64,000 nt of DNA from Streptacidiphilus albus JL83 (GCF_000744705.1 NZ_JQML01000001.1:434001-498000), one strand, 5' to 3'. Counted from the stretch's first letter, positions 44,679 to 53,854 are shown. The notes: generated from the letters alone by a model not told the origin. Numbers and translations: made by a program.

Positions 44679-45467
44679 TCAGCCGGCCTCGAACGGCTTC
44701 GGCTTGATCACCATGAAGATGCCGCCCTGCGGGTCCTTGAGCCCGGCGATCCTGCCCACCGGGGTGTCCGCCGGCGGCGCCAGCAGGGTGGCGTCCGCCC
44801 GCACCGCGGCGTCCACCACGCTGTCGGTGTCGTCCACCGCGAAGTAGGTGGCCCAGTGCGCGGGCGTGCCGGGCGGGAAGTTGCCCAGACCCTGCGCACC
44901 GCCGACCGTCCTGCCCTGGACCTGCAGCTCGTGGTACTCCGGCATGTCCGGCATCGGGACGAACTCGATGCCGAGGGAAGCCCGGTAGAAGGCGGCGGCG
45001 GCCTTCACGTCGGTGGTGTTCAGCTCGTTCCAGATCACCGCGCCGGCCTCGTTGACGATCTCCGCGCCGCCGAAGTCCACCGGCTGCCAGACGCCGAAGA
45101 CCGCGCCGGTCGGGTCGACGGCCGGGAACATCCGGCCCACCGTGCCGACGTCCATCACCGGGAAGAGCAGCGTGCCGCCGTTGGCGGTGACCTTGGTGGC
45201 GGTGGCGTCCGCGTCGTCGGTGGACAGGTAGGTGGTCCACACCGTGGGCGGCGGCGGGTTGCCGTCCACCGCCATGGCCGGGCCGATGCCGGCCACCGGC
45301 TTGCCGTTGAGCGACATCATCGCGTAGCCGCCGAACTCCTCGGGGCCCTTCTCGCCCTGCCAGCCGAACAGGTCGCGGTAGAAGTCGATGGCGGCCTGCA
45401 GGTCGGGGGCCATCAGGTCGACCCAGCAGGGCGTGCCGGGCGGGTAGGGGGTACTGACCACGGGCAT
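44679..45467 (-). CDS. Two-domain VOC (glyoxalase/dioxygenase superfamily) protein
   Basis: This 262-residue protein has two tandem VOC modules (about 10-125 and 140-255), each opening with CWVDLMAPDLQAAIDFYRDL or IWNELNTTDVKAAAAFYRAS. Such proteins bind metals or hydrophobic ligands and may give antibiotic resistance or act as hydrolases. GGAGG lies 9 bases before ATG 45467. It stands alone between convergent and divergent neighbours. Confidence 0.85.
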   Translation of the reverse strand: MPVVSTPYPPGTPCWVDLMAPDLQAAIDFYRDLFGWQGEKGPEEFGGYAMMSLNGKPVAGIGPAMAVDGNPPPPTVWTTYLSTDDADATATKVTANGGTLLFPVMDVGTVGRMFPAVDPTGAVFGVWQPVDFGGAEIVNEAGAVIWNELNTTDVKAAAAFYRASLGIEFVPMPDMPEYHELQVQGRTVGGAQGLGNFPPGTPAHWATYFAVDDTDSVVDAAVRADATLLAPPADTPVGRIAGLKDPQGGIFMVIKPKPFEAG

Positions 45468-45874
45468 GGGTTCGTCGCCTCCAGGCAAAGAGTGGGCCGG
45501 GGCACAGGGTCCCTGGCCCCGCGGGTCCAGCCTGTCGCTGTCGGTGCCGCGCATGCCACTCAACACGCGGGCGGAGCGCGTCGGGTCGCCCGCCCGGCGG
45601 TCATCAGTACGATTCTCTCGGGTGTCACACCACTGCATTGCAGCCCTAGGCAAAATCTGTCAATGATTCAGTACGGTTATTGCAGGCCGCTGTTGTGAAC
45701 GTTAGAGTCCTCGGCGAAGCGAGCCGCCGCCCCGCGTCTGCGGCGGTCGTGCCCTGCCCCGCGCCACCCACACCGGCCCGGCCACTCACCGGGCACGACC
45801 CCGGGCCCACCGCGCCCGTCGAGCAGCCGAGCGCACGGCAGGACATGGCTGCCCGCGCTCAGGGAGGAACGCGA
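45468..45874. other. 407-base divergent promoter region
   Basis: The region 45600-45710 is clearly AT-richer than its surroundings. It should hold promoters for the VOC gene and the secreted glycoside hydrolase. A minus-strand TTGACA lies in it. No gene is supported. Confidence 0.45.
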
Positions 45875-48800
45875 GTGAATCTCAAGGGACATCAGGCCGT
45901 GCTGCGGCGCCACCGGCCGGGAGGCGGGCGGTTGGCCCGAGTCGTCGCGCTGGCCGTGGCGGCCGTGCTGCTCGGCGGCTTACACGCCGGCCCGGCCGCC
46001 GCCGCTCCGGACCTCCGGGCGAGCACCTCGGCCACCACGCCGATCTGGTCCACCCAGCTCGACTTCGACAACAACGGCACCGCCTGGTCGGAGTCGTACT
46101 TCGCCGGTCTGGCGGCCGACGGCCTGACCACGGCCGAGCTCGACATGCCGTGGGGCGCCATCGAACCGCAGGCCGGCACCTTCACCTTCACCGAGTTCGA
46201 CCAGGAACTCGCCAATGCCAGTGCGGCCGGGATCCAGCTCGTCCCGATCTTCTGGCAGTCCGGCTGGGGCGGCAGCCCCGCCCCGTGGATCACCGACTTC
46301 GAGGTCGGCAGCGGCGGCGCGCAGGGCACGGCGCCCGCGTGGTGGGACCCGACGGAGCAGTCCGAGTACTTCACCTACGTCACGGACACCATCCAGAACG
46401 CCGCCGGCCTGCCCGGCTACGGCGGCGCGATCCTGGACTACGGCTTCCTGGACGCCCAGTGGGACCTGAACGGCGCGGGCGGCGGCTACGCGGCCGACGA
46501 CGTCAGCGAGTTCCAGAACACCTACCTGCCGCAGACCTACGGCAGCATCGCCACCTTCAACTCGGACAACGGCACCGCGTACTCCGCGTTCAGCCAGGTG
46601 CCCGCCGCCGCTCCCGGCCAGGCCCTGTTCGGCGTGTTCCAGGCGTTCCGGGCGTGGAGCGTGAGGCAGACCTACGGCCAGCTGACCGCCGACGTCCGCA
46701 GTGTCGCCGCCGGCACCCCGCTGTACTACTACTTCGGCGGCGGCTTCGGCAACGCGACCTCCTACGCCAACAACCCGGACACCTTCTTCCAGTTGGCGAA
46801 GCAGTACAACGTCGCCATCATCGACGACTCCGCCGGGTCCCAGGGCCTCACCCTGACCTTCGCCAGCCTGGCCCGCGCCTACGGCGTGAAGCTGGCGCAG
46901 GAGTGGACCGCTCCGAGCGACAACACCCAGCTGGCCGCCCAGGCCGTGCAGTGGATCTCCAACTACGCGATGGGACTGCCCGAGGGCGCCGGCGAGGACT
47001 TCTTCATCCATGACGGCACCCAGAAGGACACCGTCGGCTTCCCGATCTACCTCGACTGGCTGTCCACGCTGAAGGGCCTGTCCGGGAGCTATCCGCAGCA
47101 GCCGGCCGCCGTGTACATCGACTTCTCCCAGGGCTACGGCAACACCGGCGGCGGCAGCCTGAACAACGTGCAGAACGAGATCGCCAACCTCTGGCTGAAC
47201 GACCAGGCCGGCTTCAGCGTCGTCACCAGCCAGGAGGTGGCCGACGGCGCGGTGAGCCTGTCCTCGTTCAAGGCGGTGCTGCCGCTCAACGGCGTCGACG
47301 CCAACCTCAGCGCCTACCGGTCCGGCGGCGGCACCGTGCTGACCCAGCCGGAGCAGCTCACCCAGTACACGACGGCGTACGCGCAGATCGACTCCCCCGG
47401 AGTGGGCGTGCTGCAGACCGTCCCGGCCGTGGCCGCCAACGGCTCCGGCGCCTCCATCACCCTCGCCGACATCACCTCCGGCACGGCCTACGACGACCCG
47501 ATCGCCTTCAGCCCGGCCGGGCTCGGGCTGAACGCGGGCAACTACCACCTGGTCAACGTCGCGACCGGGGTCGCCGTGCCGCAGACCCAGCAGTCGAACG
47601 GCCTGGTGTGCGCGTCGGCGGACATCGGCGCGGCGACCCTCGCGCAGTGGACCATGGTGGCCGGCTCGCCGCCCGCCGGCACCGCGTCGTCGAGCTGCCC
47701 GGTCACCGGGACCGGCGCCGACTCGGTGACGGCCACGGCCGGCCAGGCCGGCGGCGGCCTGCAGTTCCTCGGGATCGGCCAGACCAACGCCGGCTCCGAC
47801 GGCAACCTCACCCAGATCACCCAGGCCGGCGAGACCGCCGAGGAGACCTGGACGACGTCGCAGAGCGGCTCCGGCGACGCCAACGTCTACCTCCAGCTCG
47901 ACCCGCTCTCGGCGGTCGAGGCAGCGGCCGACGTGACCGTGCAGGTCACCTACTGGGCGACCGCCGGGCAGGGCTTCGTGGTCCAGTACGACACACCCGG
48001 GAACGCCTACCAGAACGGTCCGACAGTCAGCAGTCCGGGCACCGGGACCTGGGCCACCGCCGGCGTCCAACTGACCGGCGCGCAGTTCGCGGAGGCCCAG
48101 AACGGCGGGGCCGACCTGCGCCTCAACGTCACCGATGCCGCAGCGCCGCTGATCGTGCAGAGCGTCACCATGTCCGTCACCGGCAGCTCCAACCCGACGC
48201 CGACCCTCACCGCCTCGCCCACCTCGGTGAACCTGGGCAGCGAGGCGGTCGGCTCGACCGGCGCGGCCCAGACGGTCACCGTCACCAACACCGGCACCGC
48301 AGCGGCGGCGATCTCCTCGCTCACCACGGCGGCCCCGTTCGCCGAGACCAACACCTGCGGCTCCTCGATCGCGGTCGGCGCCTCCTGCACCGCCTCGGTC
48401 AGCTTCTCCCCCACCGCGACCGGCGCGGCCTCCGGGACGCTGACGGTGGCCAGCAACGCCACGGACGCCTCACTGACGGTCGCCCTCACCGGAACCGGCA
48501 CCAGCGGCGGCGGCGCCTCGCCGGTCGACCTCGCGCTCGACCAGCCCGTCACCGCGTCGAGCAGCACCTCGGGCTACCCGGCGACCAACGCCGTCGACGG
48601 CAACACGTCCAGCTACTGGGAGGGCACCGACGGCGTCTGGCCGACCACCCTGACCACCGACCTGGGCGCGACGGACTCGTTGAGCTCGGTCACCGTCGAC
48701 CTGCCGCCGGCCACCGCCTGGTCCACCCGCCCCCAGACGCTCTCGGTCCTGGGCAGCAACGACGACGCAACCTGGAGCACACTGGCCGGTTCGGCCACGT

Positions 48801-49369
48801 ACACCTGGAACCCCTCCACCGGCAACACTGTGTCCATCAACCTGCCCACCGGCACCGCCGACCGGTACGTCCGGCTCGACTTCACCGCCAACAGCGTCCA
48901 GAACGGCGCCCAGGTCTCCGAGTTGGAGGTGTTCGGCACGGCCTCGGCCAACCCGGACCTGGCGCTGAACCAGCCGATCACCGCGTCGAGCGCGACCGGC
49001 GGGTATCCGGCGACCAACGCGAACGACGGCAACAGCTCCAGCTACTGGGAGGGCACCGACGGCGTCTGGCCGACCACCCTGGCCGTCAACCTCGGCTCGG
49101 CCCGGACGATCGGGAACGTCGTGATCGACCTGCCGCCGTCCAGCGCCTGGTCCACCAGGTCGCAGACGCTCTCGGTACTGGGCTCGGACAACGGCTCCAG
49201 CTGGACGACGCTGGTGGCCCCGGCCGCGTACACCTGGAACCCGTCCACCGGCAACACCGTGTCCATCAACCTGCCCACCGGCACCGCCGAGCAGTACGTG
49301 GAGCTGGACTTCACCGCCAACAGCGTCCAGAACGGCGCCCAGGTCTCCGAGTTCGAGATCTTCGGCTGA
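45875..49369 (+). CDS. Large secreted glycoside-hydrolase-like protein with SPD-2-type and two discoidin domains
   Basis: This 1164-residue protein starts at GTG 45875 (GGAGG 7 bases upstream). It has a long signal peptide (to about residue 44, GPAAAAP) and a TIM-barrel-like GH42-type region (about 50-440: DMPWGAIEPQAGTFTFTEFD, VPIFWQSGWGG). A beta-galactosidase trimerisation-like region and a beta-rich part follow (about 450-770). Next comes an ASPM/SPD-2-Hydin (choice-of-anchor D) domain (about 775-880), then two F5/8 type C discoidin domains (about 885-1022 and 1028-1164). The catalytic glutamates were not identified with certainty. It probably degrades an external galactan or similar glycan and binds sugar through the discoidin domains. 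A terminator follows. Confidence 0.8.
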   Translation: MNLKGHQAVLRRHRPGGGRLARVVALAVAAVLLGGLHAGPAAAAPDLRASTSATTPIWSTQLDFDNNGTAWSESYFAGLAADGLTTAELDMPWGAIEPQAGTFTFTEFDQELANASAAGIQLVPIFWQSGWGGSPAPWITDFEVGSGGAQGTAPAWWDPTEQSEYFTYVTDTIQNAAGLPGYGGAILDYGFLDAQWDLNGAGGGYAADDVSEFQNTYLPQTYGSIATFNSDNGTAYSAFSQVPAAAPGQALFGVFQAFRAWSVRQTYGQLTADVRSVAAGTPLYYYFGGGFGNATSYANNPDTFFQLAKQYNVAIIDDSAGSQGLTLTFASLARAYGVKLAQEWTAPSDNTQLAAQAVQWISNYAMGLPEGAGEDFFIHDGTQKDTVGFPIYLDWLSTLKGLSGSYPQQPAAVYIDFSQGYGNTGGGSLNNVQNEIANLWLNDQAGFSVVTSQEVADGAVSLSSFKAVLPLNGVDANLSAYRSGGGTVLTQPEQLTQYTTAYAQIDSPGVGVLQTVPAVAANGSGASITLADITSGTAYDDPIAFSPAGLGLNAGNYHLVNVATGVAVPQTQQSNGLVCASADIGAATLAQWTMVAGSPPAGTASSSCPVTGTGADSVTATAGQAGGGLQFLGIGQTNAGSDGNLTQITQAGETAEETWTTSQSGSGDANVYLQLDPLSAVEAAADVTVQVTYWATAGQGFVVQYDTPGNAYQNGPTVSSPGTGTWATAGVQLTGAQFAEAQNGGADLRLNVTDAAAPLIVQSVTMSVTGSSNPTPTLTASPTSVNLGSEAVGSTGAAQTVTVTNTGTAAAAISSLTTAAPFAETNTCGSSIAVGASCTASVSFSPTATGAASGTLTVASNATDASLTVALTGTGTSGGGASPVDLALDQPVTASSSTSGYPATNAVDGNTSSYWEGTDGVWPTTLTTDLGATDSLSSVTVDLPPATAWSTRPQTLSVLGSNDDATWSTLAGSATYTWNPSTGNTVSINLPTGTADRYVRLDFTANSVQNGAQVSELEVFGTASANPDLALNQPITASSATGGYPATNANDGNSSSYWEGTDGVWPTTLAVNLGSARTIGNVVIDLPPSSAWSTRSQTLSVLGSDNGSSWTTLVAPAAYTWNPSTGNTVSINLPTGTAEQYVELDFTANSVQNGAQVSEFEIFG
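48529..49366 (+). repeat. Duplicated discoidin-domain coding segment, period 429 bases
   Basis: The two discoidin domains are nearly identical over long DNA stretches, for example from TACTGGGAGGGCACCGACGG at 48614 and at 49043. This points to a recent in-frame duplication of 143 codons. Confidence 0.85.
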
Positions 49370-49391
49370 ACGGCTGAACGGCTGACCGCAC

Positions 49392-49443
49392 CCGACCCGG
49401 GCTGCGCCTTGCCTCCGACGGAGGTGGGAGCAGCCCGGGTCGG
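49392..49443. terminator. Terminator after the secreted hydrolase gene
   Basis: Perfect 14-base arms, CCGACCCGGGCTGC at 49392-49405 and its complement at 49430-49443. The same arm sequence recurs at 54443-54493. Confidence 0.8.
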
Positions 49444-49494
49444 CCACCGGACAGCCAGGCGGCGAGGCGGACGGCGAGAGGAGCGTATGGACGG

Positions 49495-50583
49495 TCACTC
49501 TGCCAACGGCTTGCTCGGCTGATCGATCCACACGCGGTGGCCGTCCTCGGTGACGCTCACGCCGTAGCGTTCACGCACGGGCCTGCCGTTCCCCTTGTAC
49601 CGCGTCCAGGCCCGCTCCACGACGTCCCACAGACGCCGGGGGCCGCCCTGTAGGGCCTGACCGTCCTCGACCCGCGCCCAGGAGCCGTCAGCGGCCCAGA
49701 GCTGCGCCGCCACGTTGACCCCGCCCTCGGTCTCACTGGCCATGCCGACGCTGGGCAGCATCAGGGACAGGGCGAACTTGAACGCGTCCTCGGTGAACGG
49801 GACCGAGGGGTCCACGATCGCGGGGCGGTGCGCAAGGGCGTCCGGCTTGCCGGGGTACGGGACCCCGCCGTTCCCGCCCGCCTCCCGCACCGCCATGAAG
49901 AACGACCCGCCCGGCAGGAATCTGCCCTCGGCCCGGCCGTTGTCACCGACGACCAGCCGCACGTTCCCCCAGCCGAGGGGACTCACGATGATGCCGCCGG
50001 GCTTGACCTGCGACAGCCATGCGGCCGGGATCCCGTCCATGCCGACGGTGGCGATCAACCGGTCACGCTGCCCACCCTCGACGTGCCCCCTACGGCCGTC
50101 GCCCACCAGGACCAGCGGTGAATAGCCGCAGGCGGTCAGGCGACGCCTGGCCAGGGCAACCAGATCCGGGTCGATCTCCACGCTGGTCACGTTCTCGCTG
50201 CCCAACCGCTCGCTGAGAAGGGCAGCGTTGTACCCGCTCCCTGTAGCGATCTCAAGCACCGTCATGCCTTCATCGACCGAGAGTGCTTCAAGCATGGTCA
50301 GCATGAGGTCCGGCTGACTTGATGATGAGGTGGCCCTGCCGTCGGTCACCTGCGTGGTGAGCGATACGTCTGCGTAGACCTCCTCCAGGTAACCCGGCCT
50401 GCCCTCGGCGACCGCCTCCCACACGCCCGAAGGCTGCTGCCGGAGGAACTCCGGGACGAACACGTGCCGGGGTACCGTCTCGACCGCGCGCCGCCAGGCC
50501 GGGTCGGTCAGGGTGCCGCTCTCGGTCAGGTGGGCGGCCAGTGCGCCACGCAGAGCCGAGGCGGCGGTCGTGTCGAGCGTCAA
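49495..50583 (-). CDS. Methyltransferase of the ATP-grasp peptide (graspetide) maturation type
   Basis: This is a 362-residue protein with a protein-L-isoaspartate methyltransferase-like core (about 60-230: VPRHVFVPEFLRQQ, VLEIATGSGYNAALLSERLG) plus a C-terminal extension. This longer form matches the methyltransferase found with ATP-grasp peptide maturases in Streptomyces, by my recollection of the family. The TTG start at 50583 is set by AAGGAGAAG and by overlap with the stop of the collapsed ATP-grasp gene upstream. It looks intact. Its maturase partner is broken, and no precursor peptide is visible. Confidence 0.75.
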   Translation of the reverse strand: MTLDTTAASALRGALAAHLTESGTLTDPAWRRAVETVPRHVFVPEFLRQQPSGVWEAVAEGRPGYLEEVYADVSLTTQVTDGRATSSSSQPDLMLTMLEALSVDEGMTVLEIATGSGYNAALLSERLGSENVTSVEIDPDLVALARRRLTACGYSPLVLVGDGRRGHVEGGQRDRLIATVGMDGIPAAWLSQVKPGGIIVSPLGWGNVRLVVGDNGRAEGRFLPGGSFFMAVREAGGNGGVPYPGKPDALAHRPAIVDPSVPFTEDAFKFALSLMLPSVGMASETEGGVNVAAQLWAADGSWARVEDGQALQGGPRRLWDVVERAWTRYKGNGRPVRERYGVSVTEDGHRVWIDQPSKPLAE

Positions 50584-50866
50584 TGCACTTCTCCTTGTAA
50601 GAGGTTGGCGTGAGCCTCGGCAATGCGGAACCCGGTGCTCCGGGCGATGAACTGCCATTGCCCGGCCGGGTTGCACTCAGCGCGTCGTAGTCGCTCCGCC
50701 AGTCCACTTCTGCCGCCTCGCTCCCGGCATGGACGGCAGCGGCGAACATCTCCTGCCCGACCACGGTCAGCCGGACCTCGAACGCCTGGGCCCGACGCCG
50801 CGCATGGTCAGCCCTGTTGGTGATCAAGTTGCGAGGCACTCGCAGCCCTGACGCCTGAACGGCCAC
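50580..50866 (-). pseudogene. Collapsed ATP-grasp peptide maturase (graspetide synthetase) gene
   Basis: Pieces of an ATP-grasp protein lie in order: ASGLRVPRNLITN from the central domain, then QAFEVRLTVVGQEMFAAAVH and GSEAAEVDWRSDYDALS from the ATP-binding part. In another frame follows NPAGQWQFIARSTGFRIAEA ending LLQGEVH-stop, which is the normal C-terminus. Intact relatives are about 300 residues or more; here two internal deletions and a frameshift leave about 95 codons. The final TGA overlaps the methyltransferase start, the usual gene order for tgmB-tgmC pairs. Confidence 0.7.
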
Positions 50867-50879
50867 CGGGACCGGCCGG

Positions 50880-50918
50880 CTCAGTAGCCGCCGCTGCCGT
50901 AGGCGATGTCCTCAAAGG
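50880..50918 (-). pseudogene. 3' end remnant of a second transglycosylase gene
   Basis: These 39 bases encode FEDIAYGSGGY-stop on the minus strand and match the end of the transglycosylase gene at 54515 (FENIAYGTGGY-stop) with only a few base changes. Nothing else of the gene is present. It marks a junction of the acquired block. Confidence 0.65.
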
Positions 50919-50926
50919 GTCTCCCC

Positions 50927-51721
50927 CTACGCCGGAACCCCTCGGTGAGTCGTCCAGGCCTCGGCCGCCGCGAGCATCGCGCGGAGCCAATCGGCATCCG
51001 GCTTCCGCTCAACGAGGGACCGGTACATTCGGACATTGGCCGCTGCAAAGGCGTCCAGCGCCTTCTGGTCCCCGCCCTCCCATGCCGCGCAGTCGGCGGC
51101 CCAGCCTTCGGCGGACGCGGCCGAGTGGCCAGCCGCGATGAGTTGCAGGACGAGACAGGCAGGGTCGATGAACGCCGCCCCGCGCGTCGGCCATGACCAG
51201 TCCACGACCCAGTTGGTCAGCTCGCCGATCAATAGGTTGTCCGGGTTGATGTCCGTATACAGCAGCGCATCGCCCGTGAACAGCGACGCGTCACCTTCCG
51301 CGAATCGGTCCCACCGGGACTCCGCCCAGCTCTCCGCCACGGCAGGCAGTTCCAACCGTCCGATGCGGTCGATCAAGTCCACCACGGCGGGGAGGTCCGC
51401 CGATCCCGGTTTGAAGCCGCTGAACCGTCCATCGATCACCTCGAAACCGAGAGTGGCCCACCCACCCTCATCGGTATGCCACAGCAGCTCCGGGGAGAGG
51501 GGGCGTACGAACGGATTGATATCCCGTTCCCGGAGAAGGGAGTCGAACCGTCCCCCCGGCCGGTTGCGCATGGCCTTGACGAAGAACGGCCCCTTTCGGC
51601 ACTCGACCACAGCCGTAAAGTCCGAACTGAACCCCCGCGCGGTGTGCTGTACATCGGTCACATCACCGGTGTACGGGTAGATCTGAGCCCAGAACTCCGG
51701 GCCGGGGAGGCTGTCGCTCAC
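50927..51721 (-). CDS. Aminoglycoside phosphotransferase-fold kinase
   Basis: This is a 264-residue protein with the APH/choline-kinase fold. It has the N-lobe Lys in PFFVKAMRN, the catalytic loop LLYTDINPDNLLI (Asp, Asn) and VVDWSWPTRGAAF as the metal-binding Asp. It may phosphorylate an antibiotic or small alcohol. It starts at GTG 51721. Base composition is lower in GC than the window average, in line with acquired DNA. Confidence 0.8.
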   Translation of the reverse strand: MSDSLPGPEFWAQIYPYTGDVTDVQHTARGFSSDFTAVVECRKGPFFVKAMRNRPGGRFDSLLRERDINPFVRPLSPELLWHTDEGGWATLGFEVIDGRFSGFKPGSADLPAVVDLIDRIGRLELPAVAESWAESRWDRFAEGDASLFTGDALLYTDINPDNLLIGELTNWVVDWSWPTRGAAFIDPACLVLQLIAAGHSAASAEGWAADCAAWEGGDQKALDAFAAANVRMYRSLVERKPDADWLRAMLAAAEAWTTHRGVPA

Positions 51722-51799
51722 GTGTGCCTACTGCTTCGGGTCGCAGGTGCTCGGCGGGGTGCCAGGCCTGCACTCAGCGTTGTCGTCAGGGCTGCAGAA

Positions 51800-52078
51800 T
51801 CAAGGGAGATCATCCGTCCTCCTCCGCTCGGGGGCGGACTCGCGGGCGGCGACCAGCAGTCTCAGTGCCTCCGTGATCGTCTCCAGCACGGGGACGGACA
51901 TGGTCCCGACGCGGATGCGTTCCTCCCCGAAGGGATCGACCATGACAGCGGGGGTCGCCCCGTCCAAGCGCAGGAGATGCATCTGCGTCATGAAGTCCAG
52001 GCGGGCCACGTAGGTCCGATCGGCGCGCGGTCTCTTCACCGCCGGGGCTTCGTCGCTGTACTCGGTCTGATCGTCCAC
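51800..52078 (-). CDS. Hypothetical protein, 92 residues
   Basis: GTG 52078 has AAGGAG 8 bases upstream. The core TYVARLDFMTQMHLLRLDGA with IRVGTMSVPVLETITEALRL reads as a real small alpha/beta protein, but I do not recognise the family. It lies in a minus-strand set of three small genes in the acquired block. Confidence 0.6.
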   Translation of the reverse strand: MDDQTEYSDEAPAVKRPRADRTYVARLDFMTQMHLLRLDGATPAVMVDPFGEERIRVGTMSVPVLETITEALRLLVAARESAPERRRTDDLP

Positions 52079-52164
52079 GGCCCGTGCTCCTTGCTGGGAT
52101 GGCGATGACTCGGCCCCGCAGTCCATCGGTCGCACCGTGGCCACCTCCCGGGGCAGTCGGCCCG

Positions 52165-52341
52165 TCATGCCGCCTGCCTTCCCGCAGCCGGCCGAGCGCA
52201 GCGCCGGCACTCGCAGGGCGGGTACTGCTGCGACTGCAGCGGGCCGTCGCTGACGAGCACCTGATCCCGCAGTAGCGTCCGCTCTCCCGTCGCGGCGTCG
52301 ACGGCGTAGACCCGCACCCGGATCGCCGGTGCGTCGCTCAC
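52165..52341 (-). CDS. Hypothetical small protein, 58 residues
   Basis: GTG 52341 overlaps the stop of the upstream small gene as GTGA. The sequence has IRVRVYAVDAATGERTLL and ends in a Cys-rich CECRRC segment. Family unknown. The tight overlap argues for translation. Confidence 0.5.
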   Translation of the reverse strand: MSDAPAIRVRVYAVDAATGERTLLRDQVLVSDGPLQSQQYPPCECRRCARPAAGRQAA

Positions 52342-52553
52342 GTCTCGACCCGCAACCCGCAGCAGGACTCGACGACGGGGCCGCCGTCGAACACCACGAC
52401 ACTGCCCTGCTCCGGGACGGGAGGGTCGGGGCGGCCGAGGTCGAAGCCGGTGTCCGCCATGGCGGCCCGGAGCCGTCTCGCCATACCCAATAGCGGGGTG
52501 TCCCCGGGTGCCCTCGGGGTTTTCCTTTCCTGCTGCGTGTTCTTCTGGGTCAT
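52338..52553 (-). CDS. Hypothetical small protein, 71 residues
   Basis: ATG 52553 opens a short protein with ARRLRAAMADTGFDLGRPDP and GSVVVFDGGPVVESCCGL. It heads the three small minus-strand genes and is divergent from the XRE regulator. Family unknown. Confidence 0.5.
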   Translation of the reverse strand: MTQKNTQQERKTPRAPGDTPLLGMARRLRAAMADTGFDLGRPDPPVPEQGSVVVFDGGPVVESCCGLRVET

Positions 52554-52761
52554 CGCCCTGTCCTCCCGAGGCGTCGTCAGGCAACCTCTCCCCACCGACC
52601 GGTGGGGAGCGTGCCGATCACGGGCGTGCTCGTGAAAGCGTTCCGCGCAGGCACGGCCATTCCTCTCTGTAGCGGTTCCACTACCGAGAGATCCGAGCGT
52701 GCCCTACAGTTCAGAGGTCTTCAACTTGCGCTGTTTGCACGAAGAGCTGGGAGGAGAACGG

Positions 52762-53589
52762 GTGAACCGGAAGCATCTGGACCCACAAACGTCGCCAGGG
52801 GCGGCGTTCGGCGATCGTTTGCGCACGTTACGGGATGCCCGTGGGTGGACACAGGACGAGCTCGGCGAGCGCATGGGCTACTCGGGAACGCACATCTCTG
52901 CCGTCGAAACTGGGCGGCGCTCCCCAACTCCTCACTTCTCGGCCAGTGCTGACAGGGCGTTTGGCACAGGGGATCAGTTGGAGCGCCAGGGCAGAGCAGC
53001 ACGCTCGGACTCCCTTCTTGAGGGCTTCCCGGAGTTCGTCGCGCATGAGGCGAAGGCAGCCGAGATCAGGCTCTTTGAACTGGGGATTATCCCCGGATTG
53101 CTCCAGACTCCTGAGTACGCGGCAGCCATCACAAGAGGCGCGGTACGACGCGGAGCGATCACGGAGAGCCAGGGCGAGGAGCGGCTGGTGCTCCTCGCCA
53201 ATCGACAGTCGTCCCTTGAAAGGACTCCGGCCCCTCTGGTCTATGCGGTGATAGACGAGAGCTGCATCCGTCGGCCGGTGGGCGGGGAAGCAGTCATGGC
53301 GGCACAGTTGGACCGGCTCGCCGAGTTTGCCGAGCTGCCTACCACGGTCCTCCAGGTGGCACCGTACGATCTCGGCGAACGACGCGCATTCGACTTGCCC
53401 GTGACACTTCTGACCCTCAAAGACAGAGCTCACATTGCCTACGCCGAGTCTGCCCAGCAGGGCCATCTCGAACGGGAAAGTGCGTTCGTGCTGCCCATGC
53501 TGACGGCCTACCATCAGCTACAGGCCGAAGCGCTCTCGCAGGCGGCATCTGTGGCCATGATCAGCAAGTTACGAAAGGGCACCCCGTGA
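52762..53589 (+). CDS. XRE-family regulator with DUF5753
   Basis: This 275-residue protein has an N-terminal HTH (about 15-70: LRTLRDARGWTQDELGERMG) and a DUF5753 domain (about 90-265: ELGIIPGLLQTPEYAAAITR, VIDESCIRRPVGG). GTG 52762 is chosen for its GGAGG ribosome site; an upstream ATG at 52699 lacks one. GC content is visibly lower than in neighbouring genes. It overlaps the DUF397 gene, the usual streptomycete pair, which behaves like an antitoxin-toxin or developmental switch. Confidence 0.88.
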   Translation: MNRKHLDPQTSPGAAFGDRLRTLRDARGWTQDELGERMGYSGTHISAVETGRRSPTPHFSASADRAFGTGDQLERQGRAARSDSLLEGFPEFVAHEAKAAEIRLFELGIIPGLLQTPEYAAAITRGAVRRGAITESQGEERLVLLANRQSSLERTPAPLVYAVIDESCIRRPVGGEAVMAAQLDRLAEFAELPTTVLQVAPYDLGERRAFDLPVTLLTLKDRAHIAYAESAQQGHLERESAFVLPMLTAYHQLQAEALSQAASVAMISKLRKGTP

Positions 53590-53795
53590 CGACCCAAGAC
53601 CCGCAGTGGTTCAAGTCCTCCTACAGCAGCAACGGCGGCCAGTGCATCGAGGTCGCCGCAAACCTCGTCGCCACACGCGGCATGGTCCCCGTGCGAGACA
53701 GCAAGGACCCCCAGGGGCCGGCGCTCGCCTTCCCCGCTGCCGCCTTCGCGGCCTTCGTGAGCGCCGTCAAGGCCGGGGAGTTCCCGTCGACCTGA
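53586..53795 (+). CDS. DUF397 protein
   Basis: This 69-residue protein has the DUF397 signature WFKSSYSSNGGQCIEVA and VRDSKDPQGPALAF. GTG 53586 overlaps the stop of the XRE gene. In actinomycetes such small proteins are partnered with the DUF5753 regulator. A terminator hairpin follows. Confidence 0.9.
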   Translation: MTTQDPQWFKSSYSSNGGQCIEVAANLVATRGMVPVRDSKDPQGPALAFPAAAFAAFVSAVKAGEFPST

Positions 53796-53816
53796 ACGGG
53801 CCCCGCAGCACCCCTT

Positions 53817-53854
53817 GAGCCCCCCGGCGCCGATCCGTTGACCCTGGGGGGCTC
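53817..53854 (+). terminator. Terminator after DUF397 gene
   Basis: GAGCCCCCC at 53817-53825 pairs with GGGGGGCTC at 53846-53854 around a 20-base loop. Confidence 0.65.

Noticed and set aside
45980-48070. Long minus-strand open frame under the secreted hydrolase
   Set aside because: Codon bias and protein composition show it to be a mirror of the plus-strand gene.
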